NCBI GenBank assembly: GCA_004380135.1
Contig: QXCR01000020.1
Span: forward strand, 186,001-250,000
Reading direction: 5' to 3'
DNA length: 64,000 nucleotides
From: Stemphylium vesicarium
Lineage: Eukaryota; Ascomycota; Dothideomycetes; Pleosporales; Pleosporaceae
The position numbers were made by a program, and so were the translations under genes. This document shows, piece by piece, positions 32,877 through 43,897 of the stretch. The notes below the pieces were generated by a model. It ran no database searches and was not told the DNA's origin. It saw only the letters and a list, made by a program, of their open reading frames with translations. Position 1 is the first letter of the stretch, and each line of letters starts with the position of its first letter.

Positions 32877-33432
32877 AAGGGAGTTTTGGGTGATTGATTG
32901 AATGAATGGATGGTTTCTATGCCAAGATACTACCTACGTTGGAAGGCACGAGTGGTGTTATGGCTCACGCGTTCGCATGTTCTCTGATTTTGTCGACGCA
33001 AGATTTGAACAGGCTGTGGATTGCTAGCCTTAGGTGAAGTTGTGTTGCTTAGTCGGCATCCATGTTGGAGGATCGGATGATGTCTACGCCGCAGGGCTGA
33101 CAGGCGGAATTCTAGCGCCCCACTTGTTCATACTTCTGGTTAGCCTACCCGAGAGGCCATCCTACTACCTACCTAAGCCTGCCTGTCGCGCCCACCATCC
33201 TCTTCATCAACGCCTGAATTTTGAGCTTCATCAGATAAGCTGCATCGATTGCCTGAGGATGCTGTTTGCCTGAGTGCATGCAGTCGACCGCGTCACACCC
33301 GCTTATTGGACGTAAGAGGATAGGTGGCCCACTCATCGGAGCGCCTCCAGCATGACCTGAGCCTTCACCTATACAAACTCTACCACACTTCTCTCAACTT
33401 CAAACCTAGAGCCCAAAAAGAGCACCACCATC
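32877..33432. other. Intergenic, no gene seen
   Basis: Upstream region of the exonuclease gene; no motif noticed. Confidence 0.5.
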
Positions 33433-34843
33433 ATGATTTACAACGACCGCCGACAACATGTTCCCGAACCACCTCCACTAGCTCCTTATGAAGGACCATC
33501 GCCCTTGCCATTGGCCTGTCCACCAGGTGATGACTATGCAAAGGAACTATTCAGTCTTCTCGAGTCTGTAGGAGCCATGAAGAAGCACGGTTACGTCATG
33601 GGACCGCTCTCGGAAGCGGACATCAAGATGAAACGCAGATGTAATAGCTGTAATCAAAGTACGTGCAAAACGACATGATAGGATGTGACACTCTTGGCGT
33701 CGTTGACGAATTGCAGCAATCTCTGCTCTTACAAAGGGTCTACATAGGAAACTACAGCACCGTCTCGAGAACCCGATCCCACCTCAATCACAGGAGGCTT
33801 ACAGACCATTACCAACTATCGTAATTCCAGCAGAAAACGGCTTGCACGAGACAATACATTGCACGGTACCATGTAATTACCACCGAGGTACCTACACACA
33901 TAATACTAGGGTAAGTCTCACAATCCAACTAACTGAGGCACATCGTTAACATCTTCAGAGCTTCCCATGTTGCAATGGCAAATCCGGCTCTAGAGGCTGC
34001 GTGACTGTTGATTCACACACACTGCGCAACTACGAGCCAGGCGAGCTTGAACGATACTATCAATTCCACGGTACTCCACTTTCACACTGTTCCCGGAAAC
34101 AGTCTATTCGCGCTGCTGTTGCTATCGACTGCGAAATGGGAACTGCCATTACCGGCGACACGGAACTCATCCGCCTGAGTGCCATCGACTACCTCACAGG
34201 CGAAGTGCTGATCAACAACCTTGTTCAGCCCGACCAGCAAATGCTGCATCTCAACACCAAGTATTCCGGCGTCACATTTCCGCAGCTGAATGAAGCTCGA
34301 CGAAAGAGGGCCTGCCTGATCGGCAAAGCGGGCGCAAGGGAAGCACTGTGGCGATTTGTCGGCCCACACACTGCACTGGTCGGTCACGGTGTGCATAACG
34401 ATCTCAGGGCACTTCGGTGGGTACATCCAACGGTTGTAGACTCGTACATGATCGAATACAAGATTGTGCAAGCGAGGAAAGAGCGGGAAGCGAAGGCGGC
34501 GGCTCTTGTAGCGGCAGCAGCAGCAGAGAAGGCTGAGCTGCGACACCAAGAGTTGGCACAAAATCCCGAGCTCGCTGCATCAGTCGCTTCCCCTGATATG
34601 CTGGAGCTTGAGGAAGAGGAGGAAGGGGCAGGAGATAAGACAAACGTAGAACCGAAGAAGAAGAGGGCGAAGGGGACGGGAGAGTTGGCGCTCAAGACTA
34701 TGCTCAAGAAGTATCTGGATAGGGACATTCAGATGAAGGGGAATAAGGGTCATGATAGTTTCGAGGATGCGCTTGCGGCGAGGGACTTGGTGCATTGGAT
34801 GGTTATGAGGAGGCTTGTGGTGAAGCAGGGATTGGCGGTCTAG
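33433..34843 (+). CDS. DEDDh-type RNA exonuclease (REXO/Rex family)
   Basis: 3'-5' exonuclease of the Rex group, which trims ribosomal and small RNAs. Three exons (33433-33658, 33717-33910, 33959-34843) give 434 aa. The N-terminal third carries cysteine/histidine pairs (RRCNSCNQT, HCTVPCNYH, FPCCNGKSG) that may bind zinc. The exonuclease core begins AVAIDCEMGTA (ExoI Asp and Glu, about residue 196), then GHGVHNDLRALRW (ExoII, about 281) and KGHDSFEDALAARDL (ExoIII His and Asp, about 403). An Ala/Glu-rich helix of about 60 residues (EREAKAAALVAAAAAEKAEL) interrupts the core between ExoII and ExoIII, which is longer than usual. The start is the first ATG. No lesions. Confidence 0.9.
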
Positions 34844-35595
34844 GTTAAAGAAGATGTCTGGTGACAGAGATAAGAAATCCATTCTGCACGTTAAAGTGCT
34901 CTAATTGCTTTTATTATGCTATTGCACACAATCTGTCTAGTGTCTTTTGTCGATGGCCGGACAGCTACATGCAATTGCGACGATATTCCGATATGCATTC
35001 TCACTTTCTTGTAATTGTCGCCGTCATGGATGAGATGTCCAGGAAGCGCATGGAAATGCTGTGTGACAACGTCGAGGACACTGGGCTCAAGGGGAAGGAG
35101 AGAAGAGACGAGGCGAGTAGGCGAAGAATGCCGTAGGCACATGCATCTCAGAGCCCGTCGCATTTGACTTTTGGTGGATGTGCTGAGCTTACAGGCGCGT
35201 AGCCTCTATTAATCCAGCTGAACTTTAGTAGGATATCGCATTTTTCTGTAGTGCGTGTCTTCTTTGGTCGCCGGATAGCGGTCATAAAAGCGGTATGACA
35301 GGAATATTTGGACTACGACGGTCTGCCGCGGACACTGCCCGTCGTATCACCGGACACTCGGAGGCAATGCCATTCACAATGCCTATCCAGAGGTCATGAA
35401 TCTGCGCGCTACAACGAAGAGCAGGTGGGGCGCCCTTCTTGGGATGAAGCGAACAGGGCTCACGGGGAAAGTGAAAGGGGTCAGACACATAACAAACGGG
35501 CCACCTAAACCACCTGCAGCACGTCATCGCACCGGCAAAGACAACTTCAGCACTGCTCAATTCCCCCTCGACTACCATCGCATCTACCTTTCGCA
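34844..35595. other. Intergenic, no gene seen
   Basis: Short frames only; no repeat or RNA gene recognised. Confidence 0.5.
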
Positions 35596-36367
35596 ATGTC
35601 GTCCCCGCCATCAGGTTCGGTCCCCGCAAAGCCCACTAGCTTGATCGGCAAGTTATTCGAAAAGGGCAAGCGTCTCCCCGCGGGCAAGCTCAAAGAGCTT
35701 GTCGCAGAAGAGAAGAACATTCGCGAGCGGATCGCTAGCGATCATGCTGAGAAGGGGTATCATGCGCTTTTGTATGCAAAGCTGCTGTGTTAGGAGAAGG
35801 ATTCAGATTTGTTGAGTGAGAAGTGGAGTGTTTGGGAGGAGGCGAAGAGGTGGGAAGAGGCGAGCAGAACGGAGGAGAAGACGGCACGGTTTCAAGCAGT
35901 GGTGGAGAAGAAGAAGAAGAAGAGAGGGGAGAGGGATGAGGAAGAAGGAGGTGAAAGAAGATGAGGAAGAGAAGGAGGAGAGTGCGCTTATACTGACGTC
36001 TAGAAAAGACAGTTTCGCCATTGAGACTGCGACTCCAGTCACATCCAAACCCATAGCCACCGCCAACCCCCCAATTCCTCCTGCTGGCCCATACATCTTC
36101 GCCGATCACCACCCTCACTGCCATCCAACGTGTGCCTCCCCTCTCCTTCACCCCCGCAAACCCTGCCCAGCCCTACTGAGAGAGAAAAAGCGCCTCGCAG
36201 AGGAAGCCCTCGCCGCCTTACGCCTAGCCAAGCGGCGGGGACGCACACTCTACACCCCGAAAGTCGGCGACTGGAAATGCGTATGCGAATATGTAGCTGA
36301 GAACGGCAGAGATGGCGTGTTGGAGGAGGGAGGTGCGCGAACCGAGTCAGAGGCAGAAGAATGCTAG
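35596..36367 (+). pseudogene. Hypothetical protein, coiled-coil-like, with stop and frameshift
   Basis: Opens MSSPPSGSVPAKPTSLIGKL and continues with a charged helix (RIASDHAEKGYHALLYAKLL). An in-frame TAG at 35791-35793 interrupts it; the same frame stays open afterwards (EKDSDLLSEKWSVWEEAKRW) to about 35955, and then the C-terminal part (DSFAIETATPVTSKPIATAN, ending KVGDWKCVCEYVAENGRDG) is in another frame. Continuity of style across both breaks argues for one damaged gene. The Lys/Glu-rich centre is GA-rich DNA where indels are easy. No family recognised. Alternatively an intron could skip part of it, but I see no fitting splice pair. Confidence 0.5.
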
Positions 36368-37138
36368 GTTTTTTTGCTACGCACAAGGGATATTGGTATG
36401 AGAGGGGTAGGAAGTGGAACTGAGATTTTTGAGGAGACGGGGCGGGTGGAAGCATACCGAGGTATTGGAGTCGACCTTTCCGTGTATAGTCTCGAGCTGG
36501 GGCTTGGGCATTGATTAGCATACGCGGAGTTCGTATGCACTTGGCCTGTGAATAATACCAGCGAACTTTTACCGTTCATTCCAGTTCCTGCCTCCTTTCC
36601 AAAGGCGTGATCACTTGCGCCAGATCTAAAGCTCGATGAGTTTCGAACAAATGAGAATAGCGATGTTGTAACAACGGCAAGGCTGGCAACCATGGTACTG
36701 ATTCAAAAATGTGAGGCAAAGCTAACGTACTGCGTGCCTTTGATCTATTTGCCATAAGCTTATTGGTCTTGCCTGCGAGAGCGTACTGATAGGAATAAGT
36801 GCGTGGTGATTCACTTCGCTCTTACCTTCACTTCCACCTTTCTACAATAACACCCACCCACAAAGCCCACCTAATTACGCTATATCAATCCCATTGCACC
36901 TAGTGTATATATATACCGATAACTTCAAGATACTTCTGTCAAAAGCGACGTGGTGGTCGGTCGAGTTGGCCCACGTTCGACTCCGGGCTCGGGCAGTTTT
37001 CTCCGGGCTCGGGCAGTTTTCTCCGGATAGGCATGGCGCCAAGATTGTATGTAGGGTATGACACCCAGAATGTTCCTTTTTTGCACCTACTCTTATCGTA
37101 TTCACGAACATCAATATTTTCCCTTTTCTTTCTTGACA
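36368..37138. other. Intergenic, no gene seen
   Basis: Includes a perfect 20-bp tandem duplication at 36981-37020 and AT-rich DNA. A T-arm-like string near 36975 does not fold into a tRNA (see rejected list). Confidence 0.45.
36981..37020. repeat. Perfect 20-bp tandem duplication
   Basis: The unit CTCCGGGCTCGGGCAGTTTT occurs twice head to tail, followed by a partial third CTCCGG. Confidence 0.9.
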
Positions 37139-37435
37139 GGTGACTTTAACGCTACAGCGGGAGATTTCACAACGCAGTTAGAGTCGTGGTAGAAAAGAAA
37201 AAGTGGTAAAGATGGTATACGTAACATCTTGGACACGGTTACGACGAGTGGTATACAAGATTTATGGAATAGTGCTTCATTTTGTGTCGTTAAAAGAGAC
37301 GATATAGAGGAAATGACTAAGATGAGAAAAACATCGTGTTACTTTAAAATGTTCAATTCCAATGTTAGACTACTAATACACACATCTAAACACTGTGACG
37401 CTACTATTTTCCCAAAACGCCAATTCCACATGTAA
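37139..37435 (+). pseudogene. Possible remnant of an endonuclease/exonuclease/phosphatase (LINE-type) reading frame
   Basis: An AT-rich patch reads GDFNATAGDFTTQLESW, then a TAG, then about 80 open codons (DLWNSASFCVVKRDD). GDFNA is the metal-binding motif common to AP-like endonucleases of non-LTR retrotransposons and related phosphatases, and the preceding bases TTCTTGACAG look like a splice acceptor. Base composition is clearly more AT-rich than neighbouring genes. No catalytic His-Asp-His end motif is intact; KHCDAT near the end may be a decayed SDH-type motif. This is weak evidence and may be coincidence. Confidence 0.25.
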
Positions 37436-37506
37436 CCGAAAGAAAGCTTGATACCCGTTAGAATGTCGGCAACGACGAAAGCAACAGCTCAGAGTGCTTT
37501 CCACTC

Positions 37507-39059
37507 CTACTTCTCCTTCTCCTCCACCTTATCCTGCGCTTCCTTCTCCTTAGCTATAGCTTCCTCCGCCTCCTCCGCCTCCTCTGCTTTAGCCTCCGTC
37601 TCCTCATCCATGTTAGCTTCATTCTCCTTATCCTGCACTTTAGCTTCAGTTTCCTTGTCCTCTGCCATGGCCTCATCCTCAATAACCCGCACCTTTTCCT
37701 GATCCTCCTTTCCCATGGCTTTCACGTCCTTCGCCTCTTTCGCCTCCTCTGCTTTAGCCTCAGTCTCGCCTTCGACATTAGCCTCAGCCTCCGTCTCTTC
37801 TATGTCGGCCTTGGTCTGCTTCTCCTGCGGCTTGGCCTCATCTTCGATGACCTGAGTTTGAGCCTGAGCTGCCTTTTCCCGGGCCATGGCTTCTTCGACC
37901 TCAGCCATGGCTTCGTCGAAGTCGTCGTCGTCATCATCCTCGGGCTTGGCCTTGGCCTCGTCGACCTTGGTATCCACTGCTTTAGCAGCCACTGGCTTAG
38001 CATCCTCAACTTTGACACTAGACTTCTCGACCTTGGCATCGACGTTGAGATCCCAGTCGATACCGCCGTCCTTGCCATAGCGCTGCTCAAGCCACTCGTT
38101 GCACTTGCGGAAGTGTCCGCAGTCAAACTAAACACTCTCTCGTTAGCCACAACCCCATCTAAATGCTTCCAGAGACGAAAAACAAACAAACTTACAAACC
38201 CCCTCGACGCACTGAGCGGACTGGGATGCACACTCTTGAGCACCAAATGCCTGTCCGTCGGAATCCCCGCCATACGCTTCTGCGCGGGACTCCCCCAGGC
38301 CAGAAACACAACACCATTCGTCCGTACTTTGGCCACGGTATCAATGACCTTCTGCATGAGCATCTCCCAACCGCGGTTCGAGTGCGAATTCGGCTCGTTC
38401 TTGCGCACGGTCAGACATGTGTTGATGAGCAGGACACCGCGGTCCGCCCAGGGCGTCAGTAAGCCGCCACGGTTGGGCGGCGCCTTGTAGTCTGGATACT
38501 CTTTCTTGAGTGCTTTGTAGATGTTTTGGAGAGAAGGGGGAGCCGGGGCGGGCGGCCGGATGGAGAAGCAAAGGCCGTGGGCTTGGTTGGGGTTGTGGTA
38601 GGGGTCTTGGCCTGTTATTACGACTTTGACTGTAGGCAGGGGAGTGTGTCGGGACCTATTCCATATCTTGTCAGTCATCTTTTGCGTAGCGATCGTGGAA
38701 GGATTGAGTACGTACCATGAATACACATCTTCCATAGGTGGATAGATTGGTTTCGGCCCCGCCAGTTCCTTCTTCAAAAACCGCTTCAGCTCCAGGAACT
38801 GCGGCGTCACAAGCACGTCCTTGAGATGCGGAAGCCAACTCTCATGCAATGTATCGAGTTCCAACTTCAGCAAGTCCTTCTGCTCATCGCTGAGGGCAGC
38901 AACCCACGCGTCGCGATCGAACTTGGCGGCGGCCGCAGTCTGTTTCGGTTTCGCAGCGTCTGCCTTGGGTGCGCCGAAGAAAGACGTGATGCTGGCATTT
39001 TGCTTTGGCTTCTTAGACGCGTCGGTGACGGCGGCGGTGGTTTTGCGCTTGAGACTCAT
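37507..39059 (-). CDS. UNG1: Uracil-DNA glycosylase (family 1) with long acidic C-terminal tail
   Basis: Removes uracil from DNA as the first step of base-excision repair. Three exons (38716-39059, 38196-38655, 37507-38127) give 474 aa. Near the N-terminus a PIP-box-like stretch (NASITSFFGAPK) may bind PCNA. The catalytic motif is ITGQDPYHNPNQAHGLCF (about 128-145), and the DNA-binding loop is HPSPLSASRGF (about 257-267). The fold ends at NEWLEQRYGKDGGIDWDLN, the normal terminus. About 170 further residues follow: Glu/Ala/Lys-rich with imperfect repeats (EETEAKAEEAEEAEEA), a likely coiled or disordered acidic tail. The tail lies in the same exon as the domain end with no stop between, so it is part of the gene as read. 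Confidence 0.93.
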
Positions 39060-39254
39060 GGCTGCTGCTGCTGCGGCGTCAATTTGGTGTGGAAGATAAT
39101 TATGAGGAGTATGCAGTAAGAGTGCTAAAGAGCGTAGAATGAACAGGTGGGGATTGATCGCGTTCCTGGATCCCTTCAATGCCCCAGCCTCAGGCAAACT
39201 CGCGTATCCCTGCGTGACGTCGAAGAAGGTCATTTCCGCCCCCGGTCCAATCTG

Positions 39255-39300
39255 ATTGGTCACGCCCACCCACGCTTTCACGTGAGTGCGCGACACGCGT
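39255..39300. promoter_or_regulatory. Candidate UNG promoter elements (inverted CCAAT and MCB-like ACGCGT)
   Basis: ATTGG (reverse CCAAT) at 39255-39259 and ACGCGT at 39295-39300, 200-240 bp upstream of the UNG start. ACGCGT is the yeast MluI cell-cycle box that drives S-phase repair genes. The match is by motif only. Confidence 0.35.
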
Positions 39301-39572
39301 CTGAACCACGTGCCATGACATCACAGCTTCGCCCTGACACAGTCTGAGACAGACCACACCCAAGGGTGCAAAAACAGGCTACAACGACTTTCCCCGCCAT
39401 GGTGACTGTTTGTCCGGAGCGAATAAGATGTGAAAAAACGAGTTTGATCTGCGCTACCGTGACCGGAAAGGTGGAGACGCCAGTCTTTATGCCGTTGCAC
39501 AGGTAGGCGCGCTGCCCGCAATAGTGACGTGATGTTGCCTGGGGAAAGCAAACAGGTGAGTTTTAGGTGAGG

Positions 39573-39592
39573 AGGGGGCATGTACATATAAA
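39573..39592 (+). promoter_or_regulatory. Candidate TATA box and stress element of the CON-10-like gene
   Basis: TATAAA at 39587-39592, about 117 bp before the start codon, directly preceded by an AGGGGG run that contains the stress-response AGGGG core. Few other genes in the window show so clear a TATA box, which fits an inducible gene. Confidence 0.45.
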
Positions 39593-39708
39593 CGGAAGGG
39601 TCTTTGCTGTTGTCAACTTTCCCTCTTCTTCTCTCACCAACTTTACTTTCAACTTCAACTTCATCTAGTATCCCAACCCCAACATCAACCTCATCACCTT
39701 CCGTCAAA

Positions 39709-40238
39709 ATGTCCTCAACCAACCCCGCAAACTTCGCAAACATGCCCAAAGACGAGCTCAGAGACATTGCCGCAAAGGGCGGTCACGCCTCCCACGGCGC
39801 CACTTCAACCTCATCCTCTGCTACCAGCGACGTCAGCGAACCAGGCCGTAACCCCGACGGTACATTCACAAAAGGCTCCAACCTCGCCAGCGAACTAGGT
39901 GCCCAAGGCGGTCACGCCTCCCACGGCTCTACCACCTCAACCACCACTTCCACCAGCGAGCCAGGCCGCAACCCCGACGGCACATTCACAAAAGGCTCAG
40001 AAGTAGCGAGTGAACTCGGTGCCAAAGGTGGTCATTTATCGCATGGCGCACAGGATGGCAGCAGCAGCAGCAGTGGAACCCAGGAGGCAGGCGTAAGTTT
40101 TGCTCAACACCTAGACTTGAACTGCGATGGGCGGATTAGACTAACTGGTATCGTCAGCGCAACCCGGATGGCACATTCAAAAAGGGAGGTGAACTTGCTT
40201 CTGAGCTTGGTACCCAAGGCGGCCACGCTTCACACTAG
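39709..40238 (+). CDS. CON-10/KGG-repeat stress protein
   Basis: Small hydrophilic protein of the conidiation-specific CON-10 and bacterial GsiB type (KGG repeat family), linked to desiccation, conidiation and light response. Two exons (39709-40092, 40158-40238) give 154 aa. It opens MSSTNPANFANMPKDELRDI and has repeat blocks GRNPDGTFTKGS and ASELGAQGGHASHG occurring about three times, separated by Ser/Thr linkers (TSTSSSATSDVS; TTSTTTSTS), with the last block in exon 2 (RNPDGTFKKGG). No cysteine, signal peptide or membrane segment. The repeats are nearly identical in DNA as well, consistent with recent unit duplication. Probably an intrinsically disordered protectant; no lesions. Confidence 0.92.
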
Positions 40239-40637
40239 GTTGAAAATGAACACGTATGAGTAGTTCTATACGGATTGCGGGAAATGCTTGAGATAAGGAA
40301 AGGCGGATGGGGCGAGTGAGCGAGCGACAGGCACTTATGTACCCATGGGCTAGCTTTCCTCTTTTAACGAGACTTATGAAATGAAAAAATGGATGGTACA
40401 AACAAGACTCCCTTAACACTTATCGTGGTGCTTGTGAACTATAAAATGAGCTGCAAGAGAAAGTTGGTTCTTCACATCTCCATCAACACACCTCATCAGA
40501 GCATAATTTCATCATTTTCTACTCATAGTACGCTATACGCACATTCTAACACGTCGTCGTCCGTCCACATCGACTAGACATCTTCCAAACTGGGCACTTA
40601 TTATCCCCGCAGTATACTCGTCATCAACACAAAAAAC
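40239..40637. other. Convergent intergenic region
   Basis: 399 bp between the ends of the CON-10-like and eIF2A genes. Nothing recognised. Confidence 0.5.
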
Positions 40638-43014
40638 CTATCCAGCATAACCAAGAGCATCCAGCTCCTTCTTGATCTGAACCTCGGTACTAATCTTCTT
40701 GACCTGAGTATCCTCAAGCTTCTCTCCACCAGCTTGTCTCATCTTCAGCTCATCAATGGCACGCATCTTCTTGAGCAGACCACGAATCTTCTTGTCCTGG
40801 GGACCGCCATCACCAGGGCTAGTAACCGTGAGATCAGGCGGGGGACCCTGGCTTTCAGTCTTGATGGGCGCAGGAGCCTGGGGAGGAGCCTGCTGACGAG
40901 GGTTCGGTCCGCGGGGTCCATCCTGTCTAGCTTGACGGTTGGGGCTGTTTCCAAAGTTACGGGCTTGGCTAGGGCTCCTTCCCTGCTGCTCGTAGCCGCT
41001 CTTGCTGCGACTGCGCTGGCGACGCTCCGGGCTACGGCCAGCACCGGTTCCGTTTGCGGGGGCACCGTCGGCACCCAGACCAGCAGCCTTGTCGGCAGCC
41101 TCGCGAGCCTTCTTGGCCTCTCGCTTCTTCTTGTTCTTGAGGGCGGCCTTGGAGAGCTCGCCATCGCCGTCTTGAGCACCAGTAAGGCTGACGCCCCCAC
41201 CAGGGGCGGCGCCCGGAGGAAGAGACTCGGCACTCTCCGCACCAGGGATCTCACGACGACGCGGCTTTCCGAAGCCATTGGCGAAACCGACATTCGTGGA
41301 CGAGATGCCCGTGTTGGAGTAGGCGGCGCCCCCCTCATCCTCACGCTTGAAGTGCAGGGGGGTAGCTGTTCCACGCGCGCCGGGAGGGCGGTAGGCACCG
41401 GCAGGCTTGGAAGGTGTCTTCTGAGTGCTCAGGTATGCGAGGGCCGACGGATGTGGAGTCGGCACGGTCGACAAGGGGTCGGTGAGCGGGTGCATCGAGA
41501 TTGGCTGAGGCCGCCAGATGACATGGTAGAGTTCGGCCATGTCCTCGTTGTACATGAGGCCGCCGCTGACATGGTAGATACGGATACCGTTGTCAACGCG
41601 CAGACGAGGGCTAGTGGTTGCGGTAAGAATATGCTGACCATCCGGGCTCCACTCGCAGTATGTAGAGTTGGATGTCTTTACATGGCAGACCTTGGCGAAG
41701 TTCTTCTCCAGATCGTAAATGTCCATATCTCCAGCTAGATTGCCAAAACCAGCCACGATGACGAAGCGACCGTGGGGACTAAAAAGGATGGTGTTTCGGG
41801 GACCCAGATCAAAGCTGTGCTGGGCGACTGCGCGCTGGTTGAAGATGGTCGTCTTCGCCGGCATGTAGCCGTAGGTAACACCAAACTCTTTCGAGTTGGG
41901 AGACCAGGAAACGTCGTGGATGGGGCCCTCCTTGTCTAGCTGGATGCGAGAATCGAATGTGCCATTGGCACTAAGAATGTACATGTTGGTCTCGCCGTAG
42001 TAGCTCTTGTTGGTCTTGTCGACCTCGGTCTGAGCCAGGACTATCAGGCTGGTACCAAGATCGTTCCACTTCAGCTGGACCTTGTCACCCTTGAAGAAGG
42101 TCTTTTGCGATACGGGCTGGGCAAACTGGGGCACGGCGAAAACCTTGACAGCGGCGGGCATGCCCTTGCGCTCCGGCACAAAAACGGCAACTGAATGGTT
42201 CTTGCCAGGCGACAGGGCCATGTCCGTCACACCCTCGACGCGGAGCTTGTTCCAGGGGTTGCGCAAGTCGCTCGACTGGAAGAACTGCACCTCGTTTGTC
42301 ACAACGCGGGCACAGAACTTCTCATCAGATGTGTACTGCAGGTTCCAGCCATTCTGGTTCTTCTGGACGTATTCGCCGATGACTGCTCGCGATCCGTCAT
42401 CTTCGGCCTCGTCGGAGAGAGTTTTCCAGACCCTGAGGTTCTTTGTCGCATTTCCGTCCTCGTCCTTGGAGGGACGCTGCCATGTTATGAGGTAGGTGCC
42501 TAGCGGGGAGAAGCCGAGTTCGTAGACGTTCGGTGTGGGGAGCGTGGTGATGACATGGCCTACCGAGGCGTCGATTACTGAGACCCTGGGAGAGTTAGCC
42601 TGTCTGTCATGATTGTGTAGCGACACGCGAGCGTTGAAGTGGGGCTTGGAAGGATGACGAAGTGTCGGTACACGAACACAGTGCCTGATGGTACTCGCTG
42701 ACCGCTTCACCAAGATGCCATCTCCGATTCCCGATCCGATATTCCCGTCTTCAACGTTTGCAATGTATTGTAGGCGCTTACTGTTCAGGTGTTGCCCAGG
42801 CAAAGTACCGGCTGTCTGGCGAGTAGCAGCAGCAGCGAAGGTTGCCTTCTGGTCGCACGAATCCCGGAAGCGCCTCGTAGACGGGGGCAGCATTGAAGAG
42901 CCCGATGCCCTTGGCGGAACGGTCTGCAAATCTTGTTAGCGTGTTTCGACGCAAACTCTCCTCATTCTCTCTCTCCTGGGCGCACGTACAAGCCAACTGT
43001 GTGGGAACAGCCAT
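40638..43014 (-). CDS. Eukaryotic translation initiation factor 2A
   Basis: eIF2A is a non-canonical initiation factor with a nine-bladed propeller. Exons 42990-43014, 42782-42923 and 40638-42585 give 704 aa; intron 2 is 196 bp. It opens MAVPTQLAYRSAKGIGLF, then YSPDSRYFAWATPEQ, VYELGFSPLGTYLITWQRP, DVSWSPNSKEFGVTYG and TILFSPHGRFVIVAGFGNL, all propeller blades, and YCEWSPDGQHILTATT. The last ~200 residues are a Gly/Pro/Arg-rich linker ending in a helix (RGLLKKMRAIDELKMRQ, VQIKKELDALGYAG), which contacts eIF2 and mRNA in homologues. The short first exon (8 codons) is supported by the conserved junction. No lesions. Its complement carries a long spurious frame. Confidence 0.94.
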
Positions 43015-43897
43015 GATAACTAGTCAAAGTCACAGGAAGTCGTACAGAGCGGGCGTGGGGCAAGTTGCTGGTGGTCGCGAAGTCTGGCTCAACGGCTTGA
43101 GCTCTCGGGTGAGTTGGCGATATAGGCAAGGCTAAGACAGGAACACGTCGGGTTGTGGGTATGGGTTCGAAAGCGTGACGTAGTTTCTGACGACTTTATG
43201 GGGCCAAGGGGGAGACTTTGGGCGCACTCAGCGGGCAACGGGCGGATGGAGAAGGGGAGGAGGAACACGCGTCAGGGAATTGAAGGGTGACCGTGTGACG
43301 GGCGTAGCAGGAGTGATGGAGGCCGTCGAGAAAGAAATCCGTGGGCATGCGCGCTAGTGCTCGGGGAAAATGCGGGCCGTTGGCGCTGCTTGACTGTGAC
43401 ATCAGCCTCGTCGGTGCTCATGACGCTTTGCATCAGTCTCATCACATTCACCAGCAGTCAAATTTTATCTGAAGAACGACACCTATAACTCGCCTCAGCA
43501 TCTGATACTCGACGTCATTTTGTTTCTGGACCGCGCTTTGTGCCGGCTACGCTGAAGGATTCGAGATTACATGATCTGCACCAGCTTTACGGCTGACTAG
43601 TCGGTTGTCACATGAATCAATCTTACCACGTTGACAACAGACTTGTTATTGAAGTGTATTGTCAATTGGTGCTGAATATTGGTTGCCCAGAATAACCTCT
43701 CCCCAACAACATGTAATAGTTGGGCATCATGTGTCAGACGTGACTTGCCCAGTGCTGACGTCCATTGCACCATCTCATGTCTTATCGTTATCGCAACAGT
43801 AGCGCCCTTTCACAAGCTCCCGCACGCGAGCTCCATCCCAACTCCACAGACCCATCGTAGCTTCCGCCCACCACCCTCTACGGGTCCTGCCGCCAAG
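43015..43897. other. Divergent intergenic region
   Basis: 883 bp between the eIF2A and ureidoglycolate lyase starts. Nothing recognised. Confidence 0.5.

Larger units (their letters stand above)
39060..39708. other. Divergent intergenic region UNG / CON-10-like
   Basis: Holds the two promoter candidates listed separately. No gene seen. Confidence 0.5.

Noticed and set aside
36940..37000. tRNA-like T-arm string (GTTCGACTC near 36975)
   Set aside because: Flanking bases do not form acceptor, D or anticodon stems; the surrounding 20-bp duplication explains the repetition.
40734..41738. 334-codon plus-strand frame opposite eIF2A
   Set aside because: Shadow of eIF2A; low-complexity Leu/Ser/Arg composition and no start context.
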